Shown here piece after piece: positions 25,109 through 33,937 of a stretch of 64,000 bases of DNA. The number at the start of each line of letters is the position of its first letter. The stretch's first letter is position 1. Made by a program: the position numbers and the translations under genes. This DNA comes from Pseudomonas allokribbensis (GTDB lineage Bacteria; Pseudomonadota; Gammaproteobacteria; Pseudomonadales; Pseudomonadaceae), in contig NZ_CP062252.1 in NCBI RefSeq assembly GCF_014863605.1, positions 4,101,001-4,165,000 on the forward strand, read 5' to 3'. The notes under the pieces are model-generated. The model was not told the origin of the DNA and searched no databases. It saw only the letters and a program-made list of their open reading frames with translations.

Positions 25109-25402
25109 ATGTCACCTCTATCCGCCCGCGAAGTTTGCCAGTGCCTGCGTGATGCCGCGCTGGGCGTGCGCCATTTCCGGGTGACGGGCCCGCGATCCGG
25201 TCAGGTTTCAGTCGACATTGAAGGCTGGAACCTGCAACTCGACTTCGACGGCCAACACCTGCACCACTGTTGCGACTGTCGTTGTCCGCAAGGTCGTCGA
25301 TGGACACTCGACACCCGGCAACGCTTTGGCACCGATCCGGTCAGCCTGCTGAGTACCTGGGAACTGGCCCGGATCGAAGCGTTGTTGCGACAGGTTGATT
25401 GA
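25109..25402 (+). CDS. Small Cys/His-rich protein of unknown function
   Basis: This 97-residue soluble protein begins MSPLSAREVCQCLRDAALG. I do not recognise a characterised family, although similar small Pseudomonas proteins are carried as DUFs. The striking feature is a cluster HLHHCCDCRCPQGRRW around residues 50-65 with four Cys and three His, suggestive of metal binding. An in-frame TTG at 25103 precedes the ATG at 25109. It is a lone gene, divergent from the SulP transporter. Confidence 0.7.
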   Translation: MSPLSAREVCQCLRDAALGVRHFRVTGPRSGQVSVDIEGWNLQLDFDGQHLHHCCDCRCPQGRRWTLDTRQRFGTDPVSLLSTWELARIEALLRQVD

Positions 25403-25480
25403 CTCACGGCAAAGAAGGTTGCCGGATGATGGCACTCTGCCCATAATTCGCCCCCCTTCTTCAACGCGCAAGGAACTGCT

Positions 25481-26026
25481 GTGAAAAAAACCCTGCTGTT
25501 GGTCCCGCTGTTTGCTCTGCTCCTGCAAGGCTGTGGCATGACCATGACCCGCTACGAGCCAAGCTTCGACAACGTTCAAAAGCTCAAGCAAACTCCGCCG
25601 CTGCACGCGATCAGCAATCCGCAGGTTACCGCCGAGTCGGGCGAAGGCTCGTTGATGGTCCGCGCCAACCCGATCAAGTCGCCGACGGGCAGCATCCCGG
25701 CGCATATCCAGGACGCGATCACCGAAGAACTGCGCAAGGCCGGCCTGCTCGACCCGAACGCCACTCGCCACCTGCAAGTGCTGGTAGTGAAAAACCAGTT
25801 GAATGCCGGGATGGGTACCGGTGACGGCAAGATTGCCGCGCGCTTCACGATGCTCGACGGCAAGAACGTGGTGTACGACGCGACCAAGGAAGTCAGCCAT
25901 CAGTGGAACAGCAGCTTCTTCGGCTTCATCGCGATTCCCAACGCGACCAACGCCTACAACCCGATGCTGCAGGATTTGCTGAAGGATCTGTACAGCGATC
26001 CTCAGTTCATCCAGGCCCTGAAGTAA
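25481..26026 (+). CDS. Lipoprotein, DUF4410-like architecture
   Basis: The 181-residue protein has a signal peptide with lipobox LQGC (Cys near residue 18). A mature domain of about 160 residues has the sequence order 'MTRYEPSFDNVQ... IPAHIQDAITEELRKAGL... NSSFFGF', resembling small outer-membrane-associated lipoproteins that contain a DUF4410/LpoB-like fold; the family assignment is tentative. AAGGAACT precedes the ATG. It is convergent with another lipoprotein of similar length (26089-26703) across a strong shared terminator. Confidence 0.75.
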   Translation: MKKTLLLVPLFALLLQGCGMTMTRYEPSFDNVQKLKQTPPLHAISNPQVTAESGEGSLMVRANPIKSPTGSIPAHIQDAITEELRKAGLLDPNATRHLQVLVVKNQLNAGMGTGDGKIAARFTMLDGKNVVYDATKEVSHQWNSSFFGFIAIPNATNAYNPMLQDLLKDLYSDPQFIQALK

Positions 26027-26031
26027 GGGCA

Positions 26032-26063
26032 AAAAAAAGAGCCGCGATTGCGGCTCTTTTTTT
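26032..26063. terminator. Bidirectional Rho-independent terminator
   Basis: A 14-bp perfect stem (AAAAAAAGAGCCGC with its complement) and a GATT loop give T7 on both strands, placed between two convergent lipoprotein genes. Confidence 0.92.
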
Positions 26064-26088
26064 GGCTTCCTGTCGACGGGCGAGTCGT

Positions 26089-26703
26089 TCAGAGTGCCGA
26101 GTATTTCGGGCTGTTGCTTTCAGCCCACTGCTTGAGCAGCGCGTTGACCTGACGATTGAAAGTGTCATTAACCGCGTCTTTAGGGGTGTTGGCCATCAGC
26201 GGGATAAACCAGATACCGAACCAGGTGCCAACCGCGTCATGGTTGCTGGCAGTGGCCATCGCCTGGCCGTTCTGGTCGAGGGTTTCCAGGCTCAATGTGT
26301 ACTGGTCGGTGCCATAGGCCGGGATGACCATCATGCTGAAACCGCTGATGAACGCCAGTACCATCGAACCGGCATTCGGCGGATGGTTGTACATCTTCAG
26401 GCGCAGGCTGTAATCGCCTGGCTGCTTCTCGAACTGATCGAGGGTCACACGGCCGAACAGACCTGAATCCTTCAGGATCTTTTGCAGCTGTGGCTTGAGA
26501 TTGTCACGCGCTTGCGGAATTTCCACGGCGGAAGCGCTTTTCGGCTCGCCCTGGTAGAAGTCGAAATCCACATAAACGTTAGGTTTGTTGGTGTAGTTGG
26601 CCATCGATGGCAGCGTGACCGGTGCTACTTCATCCTTGGTGAAACTGGCACAGCCGCCCAGCGTGAGCACCAGACCCAGCGCAAGGATTTTCCCGAATTG
26701 CAT
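26089..26703 (-). CDS. Lipoprotein of unknown function
   Basis: The 204-residue protein has signal sequence MQFGKILALGLVLTLGGC with the lipobox Cys at residue 18. The mature part includes LKPQLQKILKDSGLFGRVTLDQ (a helix-strand arrangement like that of the neighbouring lipoprotein) and a hydrophobic central segment SMVLAFISGFSMMVIPAYGTDQ that might insert in a membrane. No function can be given. It shares a terminator with 25481-26026 but little direct sequence identity. Confidence 0.75.
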   Translation of the reverse strand: MQFGKILALGLVLTLGGCASFTKDEVAPVTLPSMANYTNKPNVYVDFDFYQGEPKSASAVEIPQARDNLKPQLQKILKDSGLFGRVTLDQFEKQPGDYSLRLKMYNHPPNAGSMVLAFISGFSMMVIPAYGTDQYTLSLETLDQNGQAMATASNHDAVGTWFGIWFIPLMANTPKDAVNDTFNRQVNALLKQWAESNSPKYSAL

Positions 26704-26821
26704 GATGTCGTCCCTAAAGTGATATCAAAGAGCCTCCATTGCGGAGCGCCGGGGCGGATTCTAGTGATCGCCCGCGCTCGGGAAAAGACCTGATTCGGGA
26801 AAACCTGAAAATATTGCCGGC

Positions 26822-27280
26822 TCAGCCCTGCCGCAGGTCGAGCACGTAAGTGTAATACCCGGTGTCACGCACCCAACCGAGAGACTCGTACAACCCCTGG
26901 GCGGTGAAGTTGTCAGTGGCGGTTTCCAGCACCAGCCCCTTGGCACCGGTTTCCACGGCGAAGTCGCGCGCGGTGTTCATCAGCAATCGTCCGACGCCAC
27001 GACCTCGGGCGGCCGGCGTGGTGAACAGGTCGCTGAGCAGCCAGGTGCGGTGGGCGTCTATCGAAGAAAATGTCGGGTACAACTGGACGAATCCCAGCGC
27101 ATTACCGCTTTCGTCCTCAACCAGAAAAATCGCCGATTCATTGCCGGCCATGCGCTCGGCGATGAAGGCCCGCGATTGCGCCAGGTTCGACGGCTGGCCA
27201 TAGAAACCGCGATAACCATCGAACAGTTCGGCTACCGCATCCAGATGTTCCGCGTGGGCGCGCAGTGCCTGAAGACTCAT
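26822..27280 (-). CDS. GNAT-family N-acetyltransferase
   Basis: The 152-residue single-domain GNAT has the acetyl-CoA-binding segment LLSDLFTTPAARGRGVGRLLMNTARDFA around residues 78-105 and the substrate-side end LYESLGWVRDTGYYTYVLDL. It is of the RimI-like/aminoglycoside-acetyltransferase-like size, but the acceptor is unknown. The start at 27280 (MSLQALRAH) is preceded by GGGGAG about 6 bases upstream. It is divergent from a TetR gene at 27381. Confidence 0.83.
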   Translation of the reverse strand: MSLQALRAHAEHLDAVAELFDGYRGFYGQPSNLAQSRAFIAERMAGNESAIFLVEDESGNALGFVQLYPTFSSIDAHRTWLLSDLFTTPAARGRGVGRLLMNTARDFAVETGAKGLVLETATDNFTAQGLYESLGWVRDTGYYTYVLDLRQG

Positions 27281-27380
27281 ATCCCCTCCCCGATCGATTC
27301 CAATGATTGCACCAGCATAGCGCTGTCCGTCGAGTACACTGGCTTAACCGCTATATAGTTTTGTATATTGCGAGCCCGAA

Positions 27381-28046
27381 ATGGCCAGATCTTCCATGCC
27401 GTCCATGAGCAGCATCCGCGAACGCAACCAGCAACAGATCCTCAAAGCCGCCAGCGAAGAGTTTGCCGCCAACGGCTTCGACGCGACCCAGACCCGCGAC
27501 ATCGCCGCCCGTGCCGGGGTGCCCAAGGCCAATCTGTATTACTACTTCCAGAGCAAGGAAAACCTCTACGGCAAAGTGCTGCTCGGCTTCGTCGAGCCGC
27601 TGCTGGAAGCCTCGGCGGTGCTGCGCGAAAGTGATGACCCGCTGATCGGCCTGCGCGCCTACGTCGCCGCGCGCATCCGCATTGCCCGCGAGCATCCGGC
27701 AATTGCCAAAGTGTTCAGTGGTGAACTGCTGCTGGGCGGTCGCCAGTTGCCCGACGAATGCCGTGACCTGCTGCATGCCGAAGCCAGGCGCAATGTCGAG
27801 TGCCTGCGCAGCTGGATCGAACGCGGCTTGCTGGCCCCGGTCGATCCCGAGCATTTGATGTTGTTCATCTGGTCGGCGACGCGCACCTACACCAATATCG
27901 GCTGGCAGATGGGGCGCATCACCGGGCGGGAAGTGCCGCAGGATGAGGATTATGCGGTGGCGGCGGATACCATTACGCGGCTGGTGCTGGGCGGTGTGGT
28001 GTCCGAGCCGGTGAGTGATGTTCGCAGGTTGATGTTTGCGACTTGA
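27381..28046 (+). CDS. TetR-family regulator (RutR-like)
   Basis: The 221-residue protein has an N-terminal TetR helix-turn-helix (EEFAANGFDATQTRDIAARAGVPKANLYYYFQSKENLY) and a C-terminal domain with the pattern of the TetR_C_33/RutR group (HPAIAKVFSGELLLGG). RutR in E. coli responds to uracil, and Pseudomonas has many paralogues with other ligands, so the target is unknown. The promoter region just upstream (27346-27370) is unusually AT-rich (TATATAG, TGTATATT), consistent with an operator. No obvious target gene is adjacent apart from the divergent GNAT. Confidence 0.85.
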   Translation: MARSSMPSMSSIRERNQQQILKAASEEFAANGFDATQTRDIAARAGVPKANLYYYFQSKENLYGKVLLGFVEPLLEASAVLRESDDPLIGLRAYVAARIRIAREHPAIAKVFSGELLLGGRQLPDECRDLLHAEARRNVECLRSWIERGLLAPVDPEHLMLFIWSATRTYTNIGWQMGRITGREVPQDEDYAVAADTITRLVLGGVVSEPVSDVRRLMFAT

Positions 28047-28055
28047 GCGGGAGGG

Positions 28056-29075
28056 TCAGGGCATGATGTCCAGAGGTAGTGCGTGGTCGCCTTCCATCCG
28101 TTCGTACCAGGCCTGGAACTGAGCAGGCAGACGCTTTTTCCATTCCGGTACATTGGTGTAATAACGGGCTCGCGTATGGCCCTCTTTATCAGGCACCAAC
28201 ATCAGCACCCAGAAACGGTTACTGGCCGCACGCATCAGAATGGCCGCGTTCACATTGCCCAGTCCGCGCACCCACATCTCGATGATCTCTGCATCAGGCA
28301 CATCAACCGCCGGGTCGCCGACGGTCATGGTACTCGTACGGTCCACCAGCTTCTGATAATCACCCTTGAGCAGTTTATGCAACGCCTGATCCTCTTGCTG
28401 CGTACGAGCAAGTCCAAGGCTGAGCAAGTTGTAATTCATCGAAAGTGGTTTATCAGACGCCACATAACGACCTGAGTAGAAGACGCCCATACCTCCACCG
28501 CAATCACCGTCGCCACCATTCTGTGTGACGTCCAGGACACCATTGATCGCTCGAAAAACAAGCGTGCAACTACCCTCTTCGAAACGGGCTTCACCACCAT
28601 TCAACACAGCAATACCTTCCAGATCACCAGAGTTGGCGCCCTCCTGTGCTGAAACCCCAAAGCGGATGTGTGTGGCGTCCTGACGCTTGATGATCACTTC
28701 AGATGCCGAGTTCACCCCGTGAGGAATCAACTGCCATGTGGCATCCCAGGTGAACGCTCTGGTCGCATGTTCCAGCTCACTCAGGCGCATCAGATATTGA
28801 CGACGCATGCAGGCCGGTTCGGCGCCACAAAGGCTGCGGTTCTTCAACCATGCTCTTTGATCAGCCTTGAGCGTTTGCGGATCTGCAACCTGCACCACCG
28901 CTGTCCTCCAGACCTCCCCAAGCTTCTCATCAAGTCTCGACGTATACGGATCAGCGCAAATGGCTTTTTCAACCGGGCTGGAAGCGCCAGCGCAGTCAAA
29001 ACTGGCAGCGTGAGTGTTGGCAGCAAAAACGAGAGACGTCAGCAGCAAGGCGTGACGGAGATTGAAAGCGAGCAT
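28056..29075 (-). CDS. Secreted protein with LprI/DUF1311 N-terminal domain
   Basis: The 339-residue protein has a signal peptide (MLAFNLRHALLLTSLVFAANTHA-A) and an N-terminal LprI-type domain (residues ~25-95) with the repeated Cys pattern FDCAG, KAICAD, SLCGAEPACMRRQY that forms disulfides; this domain occurs in lysozyme-inhibitor LprI and many periplasmic proteins. The remainder, about 240 residues, is not recognised; it contains ACMRRQYLMRLSELEHA and a Gly/Asp-rich GGDGDCGGGMGVF. Function unknown. It is convergent with the TetR gene. Confidence 0.78.
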   Translation of the reverse strand: MLAFNLRHALLLTSLVFAANTHAASFDCAGASSPVEKAICADPYTSRLDEKLGEVWRTAVVQVADPQTLKADQRAWLKNRSLCGAEPACMRRQYLMRLSELEHATRAFTWDATWQLIPHGVNSASEVIIKRQDATHIRFGVSAQEGANSGDLEGIAVLNGGEARFEEGSCTLVFRAINGVLDVTQNGGDGDCGGGMGVFYSGRYVASDKPLSMNYNLLSLGLARTQQEDQALHKLLKGDYQKLVDRTSTMTVGDPAVDVPDAEIIEMWVRGLGNVNAAILMRAASNRFWVLMLVPDKEGHTRARYYTNVPEWKKRLPAQFQAWYERMEGDHALPLDIMP

Positions 29076-29184
29076 CGACAGATTCCATTCCTGAGGCGGC
29101 GGCAGTATGCCGCGCCCGGGCTATCGATGCTCTGGATTTTTCACCGGTTGCAGGCAGACAACCGGGGGCTTCGGCAAAAGAGCA

Positions 29185-29718
29185 TCAGAACGCGATGTCA
29201 GCCGCCGGCTTCACATCGATCCGTGCCACGGAACCGGTCAGGTGCGCCCAGTCCTTGTTGTGCTCGGCGATGATGTCTTCGGCGCTCATGTTGCCGTTGT
29301 CGACGGTGGAATGTGCGTCGGCCGCCAGTTCCACGTCATAGCCCAGTTGATGGGCCTGGCGCACGGTGGCGTTGACGCAGTAATCGGTTTGCAGACCGCA
29401 GATCACCAGGCGGTCGAAGTCTTCCCGGGGGATCAGTTTCTGCAGGTTGGTCTGGTAGAACGAGTCATTGGCGGTCTTGTCGACGCGCAGATCGCCCGGC
29501 GCGGTGGCCAGGCCGTCAGCCAGTTGCCAGCCCTCGGTGCCGTGGACGAACGGACTGTCCTTTTCGTTATGCTGGATCAGTACAACTGTAACCCCAGCCT
29601 TGCGCGCGCGGGCACTGAGGCCGTTGATGGTGTCGATCACCCGTTTGATGTCGTGGCACTCGTATTCGCCTGTGCACAGGGCGCGCTGGACATCAATGAT
29701 CAGCAATGCGGTGGTCAT
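29185..29718 (-). CDS. Isochorismatase-like cysteine hydrolase
   Basis: The 177-residue enzyme is of the isochorismatase-like family with the catalytic triad visible: Asp in LLIDVQRAL near residue 9, Lys in VDKTANDSFYQT, and the nucleophile Cys in LQTDYCVNATVRQA. Such proteins hydrolyse nicotinamide, N-carbamoyl compounds or similar amides; the Cys sets it apart from true isochorismatase. The substrate is unknown. It lies 66 bases after the ggt stop in the same direction and could be co-transcribed with it. Confidence 0.86.
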   Translation of the reverse strand: MTTALLIIDVQRALCTGEYECHDIKRVIDTINGLSARARKAGVTVVLIQHNEKDSPFVHGTEGWQLADGLATAPGDLRVDKTANDSFYQTNLQKLIPREDFDRLVICGLQTDYCVNATVRQAHQLGYDVELAADAHSTVDNGNMSAEDIIAEHNKDWAHLTGSVARIDVKPAADIAF

Positions 29719-29784
29719 GGTGAGCCTTCCTTGATCGGTCCTTGAGACAGGGGCGGACGTGTGCCCGCCCCCTTTTTACCCTTC

Positions 29785-31512
29785 TCAGTAACCCAATGAC
29801 AACCCGGTGTTGCGCCGTGGATCGTTGGCGCCGTAGAAGCGGTTCTTGCCGACCGGTTTACCGCCCAGCGACGGCGCGCCGACCAGAATGGCAGCGATGT
29901 GGTTGGCGTCCTGCGGACCCGCGAACTTATGGCCCCAGCTCTCGAGAATTTTCTTCGTGTCGGGGCTGGCGGCGAAGTCTTCGAGGTTGGTCTGTTCCGG
30001 CATCCACTGCTGGTGGAAACGCGGCGCATCGACCGCTTCCTGCAGGCCCATGCCGTAGTCGATGACATTGAGCATGGTCAGCAAGGTTGCCGTGATGATG
30101 CGACTACCACCCGGCGTGCCCACCACCATCACCACCTTGCCGTCCTTGGTCACGATGGTCGGGCTCATCGACGACAGCGGCGCCTTGCCGGGCGCGATGG
30201 CGTTGGCTTCGCCCTGCACCAGGCCATACATGTTCGGCACGCCGACTTTCGAGGTGAAGTCGTCCATTTCATCGTTGAGGATCACCCCGGTCTTGCTCGC
30301 CATCACGCCTGCGCCGAACCAGTCGTTGAGGGTGTAGGTGACAGACACCGCGTTGCCCCATTTGTCGACGATCGAGTAGTGCGTGGTGTTGCTGCCTTCG
30401 TGCGGCGCAACGCCGGGTTTGAGTTCCGCAGACACGCCGGCCTTCTGCGGCTGGATCGCGTTGCGCAGCTTGGTCGCGTAGTTCTTGTCCAGCAGATGTT
30501 CGATCGGGTTCTTCACGAAATCCGGGTCGCCCAGATAGCTGTTGCGATCCACATACGCGTGGCGCATCGCCTCGATCTGGTAGTGCATGCCTTGGGCCGA
30601 ATGGAAGCCCAGATCTTTCATCGGGTAGCCTTCGAGGATGTTCATGATCTGGCAGATCACCACCCCGCCGGAGCTTGGCGGCGGTGCCGACACGACGTGA
30701 TAACCGCGATAGTCGCACTCCACCGGAGCCAGCTCGCGGGTCTTGTATTTGTCGAGGTCGGCCTGGGTGATGATGCCCTTGTTGGCCTGGCTGGAAGTGA
30801 CGATCGCGTCGGCGACCCAGCCTTTATAGAAACCGTCCGCACCTTTTTCGGAAATGGTGCGCAGGGTTTTACCGAGGTCCTTCTGCACCAGTTTCTGCCC
30901 GACCTGCATCGGCTCACCGTTGCTCAGAAAGATCGCGCCGGAGTCTTTGATGTCCTTCTTGAACACGTCGGTGGCGTAATCCAGCAGATCGACGTCGCCC
31001 TGTTCCAGTTCGAAACCTTCTTCCGCCAGTTTGATCGCCGGGGCGATCATGTCCTTGCGCGGCTTGGTGCCGTACTTGCTCAGCGCCAGCTCCATGCCGG
31101 ACACGGTGCCAGGAACGCCAACGGCCAGGTGACCACGGGTACTCAGATCAGGAATGACGTTGCCCTGCTTGTCGAGGTACATGTCGGCCGTTGCGGCCAA
31201 TGGGGCTTTCTCCCGGAAGTCGAGGAAGGTCTTGCGTCCGTCCGCCAGTTGAATGGTCATGAAACCACCACCACCGAGGTTGCCCGCTGCCGGGTAAACC
31301 ACCGCCAGTGCGTAGCCTACGGCGACCGCCGCATCCACCGCATTGCCGCCACTTTTCAGTACATCGACACCCACATGGGTCGCCAGATGCTGGGCGGTGA
31401 CCACCATGCCGTTTTCGGCGGCAACCGGTGCCACGGAGGCGGCGTGGGCCATGAGGCAACTGAGCGCCAATGAGGTCGCAATCAGCGATTTGGCAAAAGG
31501 TTCGTACTTCAT
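29785..31512 (-). CDS. ggt: Gamma-glutamyltransferase (glutathione hydrolase)
   Basis: The 575-residue periplasmic Ntn-hydrolase transfers or hydrolyses the gamma-glutamyl group of glutathione and related peptides. It has a signal peptide (cut near AHA-A, residue 25), the N-terminal GMVVTAQHLATHVG and GGNAVDAAVAVG, and the self-cleavage site before the nucleophile Thr in SNTTHYSIVDKWGNAVS around residue 380. Near the end of the small subunit is PLSSMSPTIV, and GTPGGSRII follows. Length and architecture are normal. The gene may also take part in gamma-glutamylamine turnover with the PuuB-like enzyme, as an inference. Confidence 0.95.
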   Translation of the reverse strand: MKYEPFAKSLIATSLALSCLMAHAASVAPVAAENGMVVTAQHLATHVGVDVLKSGGNAVDAAVAVGYALAVVYPAAGNLGGGGFMTIQLADGRKTFLDFREKAPLAATADMYLDKQGNVIPDLSTRGHLAVGVPGTVSGMELALSKYGTKPRKDMIAPAIKLAEEGFELEQGDVDLLDYATDVFKKDIKDSGAIFLSNGEPMQVGQKLVQKDLGKTLRTISEKGADGFYKGWVADAIVTSSQANKGIITQADLDKYKTRELAPVECDYRGYHVVSAPPPSSGGVVICQIMNILEGYPMKDLGFHSAQGMHYQIEAMRHAYVDRNSYLGDPDFVKNPIEHLLDKNYATKLRNAIQPQKAGVSAELKPGVAPHEGSNTTHYSIVDKWGNAVSVTYTLNDWFGAGVMASKTGVILNDEMDDFTSKVGVPNMYGLVQGEANAIAPGKAPLSSMSPTIVTKDGKVVMVVGTPGGSRIITATLLTMLNVIDYGMGLQEAVDAPRFHQQWMPEQTNLEDFAASPDTKKILESWGHKFAGPQDANHIAAILVGAPSLGGKPVGKNRFYGANDPRRNTGLSLGY

Positions 31513-31647
31513 GAGTCGGTCTCTTCTTTTTATAAGGTAGGAAAGCGCTTCAAGAGCATCAGCCAGTATGGTCGCGATTGCGGTTTGCGCCTCCCCGATC
31601 CGGCAGTATGCTGGGCGCTGTTGCCGAGCCGATCCGGAGTTTTCCCC

Positions 31648-32163
31648 ATGGCCTACACGTTCATCACCCTGCCCTCGCCCGTTGGCGAGTTGAAGCTGGT
31701 CGCGAACGGTTCACGACTGGCCGCCATCCTCTGGGAAAACGACAAACCGAATCGGGTGCGCCTCGGGCCGATGAACGAAGCCCCGGACAATCCGGTGTTG
31801 ATGAAAACCGCGCAGCAACTGGAAGAATATTTTGCCGGGACGCGAAGTGCGTTCGATCTGGATCTGGATTTCGCCGGCACCGAGTTCCAGAAAAAGGTCT
31901 GGGCCGCATTGCTCACCATTCCGTTTGGCGAAACCCGCACCTACAGCCAGATTGCCCGGCAGATCGGTCACCCCAGCGCAGTGCGCGCCGTCGGCGCGGC
32001 GAACGGCAGAAACCCGATTTCGATCATCGCGCCCTGTCATCGGGTGATCGGAGCGTCGGGAAAACTGACCGGGTTTGCCGGAGGCCTTGAAGCCAAGGAG
32101 CGGTTGCTGACACTGGAAGGTGGCCAGTGGTCGGACATCGGCAAGACCGGTGATCTGTTTTAA
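31648..32163 (+). CDS. ogt: Methylated-DNA-protein cysteine methyltransferase
   Basis: The 171-residue DNA repair protein removes alkyl groups from O6-alkylguanine by irreversible transfer to its own Cys. The active site IIAPCHRVIGASG and the preceding arginine-finger region GHPSAVRAVGAANGRNP are visible, as is the N-terminal domain FITLPSPVGELKLVANG. Lack of an AraC-like N-terminus makes it Ogt rather than Ada. The ATG at 31648 is chosen for family fit; the open frame begins at 31585. Its 3' end overlaps the convergent nudK by four bases. Confidence 0.93.
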   Translation: MAYTFITLPSPVGELKLVANGSRLAAILWENDKPNRVRLGPMNEAPDNPVLMKTAQQLEEYFAGTRSAFDLDLDFAGTEFQKKVWAALLTIPFGETRTYSQIARQIGHPSAVRAVGAANGRNPISIIAPCHRVIGASGKLTGFAGGLEAKERLLTLEGGQWSDIGKTGDLF

Positions 32164-32750
32164 GCGCCGAAGAAGTGATTCATCGCCGCGTACTGCAACA
32201 GCATGATGGTCTTGGCATCGCAGATTTCGCCTCGATGAAACGCTGCCAGTGCATCGTCGAAACGCCACTCCAGCACTTCAAGTTCTTCGGTTTCCTCTTC
32301 CAGGCCGCCGCCATCGCCGACCTTCGACTTCGCGTCATATTCGGCGACGAAGAAGTGCAGCTTCTCGGTCACTGAGCCCGGGCTCATGTATGCCTCGAAC
32401 ACCTTCTTCACGTCATGCACGCGGTAACCGGTTTCCTCCTCGGCCTCATCGCGAATGCGCTGCTCCGGTGCTGCGCCTTCCAGCAACCCGGCAGCGACCT
32501 CGATCAGCAAACCGTCGTGACCGTTGACGAACACCGGCAGACGGAACTGGCGAGTCAGTACCACTGTGCGTTTTTCGCGGTTGAACAACAGAATTGCCGC
32601 ACCATTGCCACGGTCGTAGACCTCGCGGGTCTGGCGTTGCCATTCACCGTTGTTGCGCAGGTAGTCGAAGGTGATTTTCTTCAGCAGGTACCAGTCGTGG
32701 GACAACACCTGAGTGTCGACGATATTGATCCGCTCGGCGGTGTTGGGCAT
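32160..32750 (-). CDS. nudK: NUDIX hydrolase, GDP-mannose pyrophosphatase NudK-like
   Basis: The 196-residue NUDIX enzyme belongs to the NudK/ADP-ribose pyrophosphatase group, which in E. coli cleaves GDP-mannose. The Nudix box is visible as GLLEGAAPEQRIRDEAEEETGY around residues 88-110, and the NudK-type N-terminus NIVDTQVLSHDWYLLKKITFDY is present. The gene ends four bases inside the convergent ogt, so both transcripts share terminal sequence. The symbol is by family resemblance; substrate not shown. Confidence 0.85.
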   Translation of the reverse strand: MPNTAERINIVDTQVLSHDWYLLKKITFDYLRNNGEWQRQTREVYDRGNGAAILLFNREKRTVVLTRQFRLPVFVNGHDGLLIEVAAGLLEGAAPEQRIRDEAEEETGYRVHDVKKVFEAYMSPGSVTEKLHFFVAEYDAKSKVGDGGGLEEETEELEVLEWRFDDALAAFHRGEICDAKTIMLLQYAAMNHFFGA

Positions 32751-32794
32751 GACGCTTCATCCATTGTTGTCATCGGGAAGCCCCATGTTAGGCG

Positions 32795-32827
32795 AAAAAA
32801 AGCCCGGCAGCGCTACCGGGCTTTTTT
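32795..32827. terminator. Rho-independent terminator downstream of chitinase gene
   Basis: AAAAAAAGCCCGG and CCGGGCTTTTTT pair around an 8-base loop. It lies just beyond the GH18 stop (34-bp region before nudK) and can terminate on the minus strand. Confidence 0.88.
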
Positions 32828-32833
32828 ATTCAA

Positions 32834-33898
32834 TTACCGCTGGCGGGCCATGTCCGCAATCGCGACATCAGGCTCCGGCGAGGCCGCTCCTGCGCCGTTG
32901 ATCAACGGTCCATAACGCCGACTGAACTCCCAGTTGTACGGCACACGATCCTTGCTGGTGCCGTTGTCCCAGTTCACCGACCACGTCATCAGGCCCTTGA
33001 TCGGGTGCCCTTTGACCGCCAGGCGTTTCATCGCATTGCCGACCACGTTCTTGTCGATCACGTAACCGGTGGCAGCGGCGTCGACGTTGGCTGGCAGGCC
33101 GATGACGAACTTGTCCGCAGGGATTTTGGTGAATCCGCGAGTGCCGGTCACCAGACTTTCGGTCAGGTAATAGAGGAAGTCCTCTTTCAGCGCATCGTTG
33201 TTCTGCGCGATCCACGCACCGTTGCCGTTGTTGGCCTCCGGCACCCAGACACCGTCACCGCCCTGGTTGTAGAACTGCGGCGCGATGAAGTCGTAGTAGC
33301 CTTCCAGCGCCTGCAAGTAACCGACGTATTTGCCAGTGGTCGTCAGGTACGGAAACTCCGGGGCCATGCTGATGATGAAATGCTTGCCCTGGCCTGCGTA
33401 GTGATCCTTGACCAGTTTCAGCGCGGCCGGCAGGACGGTCTTGTTGGCAGCGAAATCAATCGCGCTCTGCTCAAGATCGATGTCCAGCCCGTCGAAGCCG
33501 TAGGTTTCCACCAGACGGATGATTTCGTTGGCCAGCGGTTGCTCCTGCCCGGCACGCAACTCGATGTGCGCATCGGCGCCGCCGAGGGAAATCAGCACGG
33601 CCCGGCCCTGGCTGTTGAGCACGCCGACCTGACGGCGAAACTCGGCATCGGAGACGTTGAACGGCTTGAAGGTCGGAATCCCGCTGCCCTTCATGAACGC
33701 CACCGCAACCACGTTGTAGTCCTTGGGCACGTTTTCCAGGGCGATGTTGGCGAACTGACCACGCTGATAGCCATCGCTCGGGCCGGCCGGCCAGTTGTGC
33801 CAGAAGCCCATGAGGATTTTCTTGCCGGCGATGCTCGGCATCAGCGAAGCCGCGTCGCTCGCCTGGTTTTGCAATAAGGTGAAGTCGATATTTGACAT
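32834..33898 (-). CDS. GH18 chitinase without signal peptide
   Basis: The 354-residue glycoside-hydrolase family 18 enzyme has the catalytic DxxDxDxE motif as FDGLDIDLEQ, residues 136-144, with catalytic Glu143. SLGG at about 104-107 is the first conserved strand. It hydrolyses chitin internally. There is no N-terminal signal peptide: it starts MSNIDFTLLQNQASDAASLM, polar and uncharged at the start, and no hydrophobic stretch precedes GH18 homology. No chitin-binding domain is present. It follows the AA10 LPMO gene (40-base gap) and shares a promoter region with a LexA-type box at 34705. Confidence 0.9.
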   Translation of the reverse strand: MSNIDFTLLQNQASDAASLMPSIAGKKILMGFWHNWPAGPSDGYQRGQFANIALENVPKDYNVVAVAFMKGSGIPTFKPFNVSDAEFRRQVGVLNSQGRAVLISLGGADAHIELRAGQEQPLANEIIRLVETYGFDGLDIDLEQSAIDFAANKTVLPAALKLVKDHYAGQGKHFIISMAPEFPYLTTTGKYVGYLQALEGYYDFIAPQFYNQGGDGVWVPEANNGNGAWIAQNNDALKEDFLYYLTESLVTGTRGFTKIPADKFVIGLPANVDAAATGYVIDKNVVGNAMKRLAVKGHPIKGLMTWSVNWDNGTSKDRVPYNWEFSRRYGPLINGAGAASPEPDVAIADMARQR

Positions 33899-33937
33899 GT
33901 TCTAATCCTTCAGAACGTGTAGGTGGGTGTTACGGAC

